This document shows, in pieces, positions 4,571 to 5,361 of a DNA stretch of 5,361 bases. Source of the stretch: Pleionea sp041589565 (lineage in GTDB: Bacteria; Pseudomonadota; Gammaproteobacteria; Enterobacterales; Kangiellaceae). The DNA is taken from the NCBI GenBank assembly GCA_041589565.1, contig JBFHVL010000206.1, positions 1 to 5,361 on the forward strand. Reading direction: 5' to 3'. The notes below the pieces were generated by a model. That model had not been told where the DNA came from, did no database searches, and was given only the letters and a program-made list of their open reading frames with translations. Position numbers and translations under genes: made by a program. The first letter of the stretch is position 1, and the number at the start of each line of letters is the position of its first letter.

Positions 4571-4602
4571 AGCAAAAGCCTACTGAAAAATCGTAATTGA
4601 TT

Positions 4603-5064
4603 ATGAATAAAACGCTGAAAATCTATCATTCGCTACAACGATTCCCCTTGGGAAACTGGATATTCTCTCGTGCAGTTTGCCGTACCGCACCCTTCTTCGG
4701 CTCGATTAGGCCTTACATAAAACATTTAGAGCGCAACCATTGCGAGTGCCTTATAAAAAAGCGGCGCAGTGTACACAACCATATTAAAACCGTTCATGTC
4801 ATAGCCATTTGTAACGGTCTTGAAATGGCTATGGGTGTAATGGCTGAAGCGTCCGTTCCGAAACATCTACGCTGGATACCTAAAGGTATGGAAGTGGACT
4901 ATACCGCCAAAGCAAACTCCGATATTCGTTGTGTTGCAAAAATAGATAATTCTGCATGGACACCCGGTGATGCTTGCGTTGAAGTTATTGCTTACGACGA
5001 TAGTGATACCATTGTCGTGAAAGGAAAAATTAAATTATGGATCACAGAAAAGCCTCAACAATAA
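4603..5064 (+). CDS. DUF4442 hotdog-fold thioesterase-like protein
   Basis: The product has 153 residues from the ATG and no signal peptide, so it should be cytoplasmic. Its central block, from about 57 to 105, carries the pattern of DUF4442 proteins: an RSVHNHIKTVH stretch, an ICNGLEMAMGVM helix with a conserved Asn and Glu, then RWIPKGMEVDYTAKA. DUF4442 members are hotdog-fold relatives of PaaI-type acyl-CoA thioesterases; the Asn/Glu helix would correspond to the hotdog active-site region. An acyl-CoA or acyl-carrier thioester substrate is likely by family, but none is established here. The C-terminal strands (VEVIAYDDSDTIVVKGKIKLWI) complete the fold. The ATG is preferred over an in-frame TTG two codons earlier (4597); neither has a clear Shine-Dalgarno sequence, so translation may be weak. 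The gene diverges from the serine hydrolase and converges on the propeller gene, with no hairpin terminator visible in the 64-bp gap. Confidence 0.82.
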   Translation: MNKTLKIYHSLQRFPLGNWIFSRAVCRTAPFFGSIRPYIKHLERNHCECLIKKRRSVHNHIKTVHVIAICNGLEMAMGVMAEASVPKHLRWIPKGMEVDYTAKANSDIRCVAKIDNSAWTPGDACVEVIAYDDSDTIVVKGKIKLWITEKPQQ

Positions 5065-5128
5065 TGGTCGGGGCTATCACTAAGCATCGAAAGCTAATCG
5101 TTCGGCTAACTTGATTACTACTTAACAA

Positions 5129-5361
5129 TTAACTTTGACTGCTTGTCGCCGCGCCGACTGCCGCAGTCGAGGCAATTGCAGCTTGCTGAGTTGCATTCTG
5201 AGTGGCTACAACGGAAGCGCTTTGATGTTCACTAGCAATTATGCAACTCCCATAACCTAAACCCGATAATGGATTTTTCCATAGAATATTCCCATCTTTT
5301 GCTCTCAAGCAAAAAAAGTGACCTCCAGCATGAGCAAAGACTTTATCGCCATCAGAATACA
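5129..5361 (-). CDS. C-terminal end of a PQQ-type beta-propeller protein (partial)
   Basis: Reading leftward from the window edge, a frame of 76 codons stays open until a TAA stop (complement of 5129-5131). The start and most of the gene lie beyond position 5361. The first visible residues, DGDKVFAHAGGHFFCLRAKDGNILWKN, match the repeat unit of PQQ-binding-like propellers (strand, then Cys-Leu-x-Ala-x-Asp-Gly-x-x-Leu-Trp), followed by LSGLGYGSCIIAS, which resembles a closing blade. Families of this type include BamB and quinoprotein-like proteins; which one cannot be decided from the fragment. The last 30 or so residues (about 47-76) are almost only Ala, Ser, Thr, Gln, Val and Asn, with no charged residue, and do not look like propeller. 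The gene converges on the DUF4442 gene. Confidence 0.75.
   Translation of the reverse strand, partial: YSDGDKVFAHAGGHFFCLRAKDGNILWKNPLSGLGYGSCIIASEHQSASVVATQNATQQAAIASTAAVGAATSSQS
5155..5169. repeat. 15-base palindrome inside the propeller gene tail
   Basis: CGACTGC, one C, then GCAGTCG form a perfect inverted repeat with a single central base, in the coding region for the Ala/Ser-rich tail. It lies about 24 bases before the stop codon of the minus-strand gene. No T tract follows, so it is not a clear terminator. Confidence 0.4.

Noticed and set aside
5065..5128. A terminator between the convergent DUF4442 and propeller genes
   Set aside because: Only 4-base complements such as CGAA/TTCG are present and no T tract follows.

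Overview
The window looks like chromosomal DNA of a gammaproteobacterium, probably a marine or other environmental one. The anticodon arm of the tRNA-Met matches the Escherichia coli elongator tRNA-Met as I remember it. The proteins are Gram-negative in type: an outer-membrane barrel, exported enzymes, and a DUF4442 protein of the kind common in gammaproteobacteria. I cannot name the genus. There is no transposase, integrase, CRISPR array or phage gene.

Layout. 1-1983 holds two minus-strand genes for exported proteins: a peroxiredoxin-like protein with a CxxC active site and, downstream of it, a TPR-containing protein of unknown function. They are separated by about 140 bp carrying an imperfect inverted repeat. 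A back-to-back promoter zone (about 2037-2111) separates them from a plus-strand elongator tRNA-Met (2171-2247), which has a GC-rich discriminator promoter and its own intrinsic terminator. The 505 bp from 2248 to 2752 has no convincing gene. It holds a run of hairpins and several degraded copies of the tRNA 3' half, one apparently inverted, with a second terminator between them. It ends in the promoter and leader of a small outer-membrane beta-barrel protein (2753-3358, GTG start). A convergent terminator separates this from a minus-strand exported serine hydrolase of the beta-lactamase/S12 type (3448-4509). Overlapping divergent promoters then lead to a plus-strand DUF4442 hotdog-fold protein (4603-5064). 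The right edge cuts a minus-strand gene, visible only as its last 76 codons, which looks like a PQQ-type beta-propeller protein with a low-complexity tail.

How the genes work together. Four of the five complete protein genes carry signal peptides, so this is mainly an envelope neighbourhood. Apart from the possible pairing of the peroxiredoxin with the TPR protein, orientations and terminators argue for separate transcription units, and no pathway joins them. The part most worth a second look is the spacer after the tRNA, where tRNA-derived fragments sit among stable hairpins. This could be decay of duplicated tRNA genes, scars of past integration, or an RNA built from tRNA tails.
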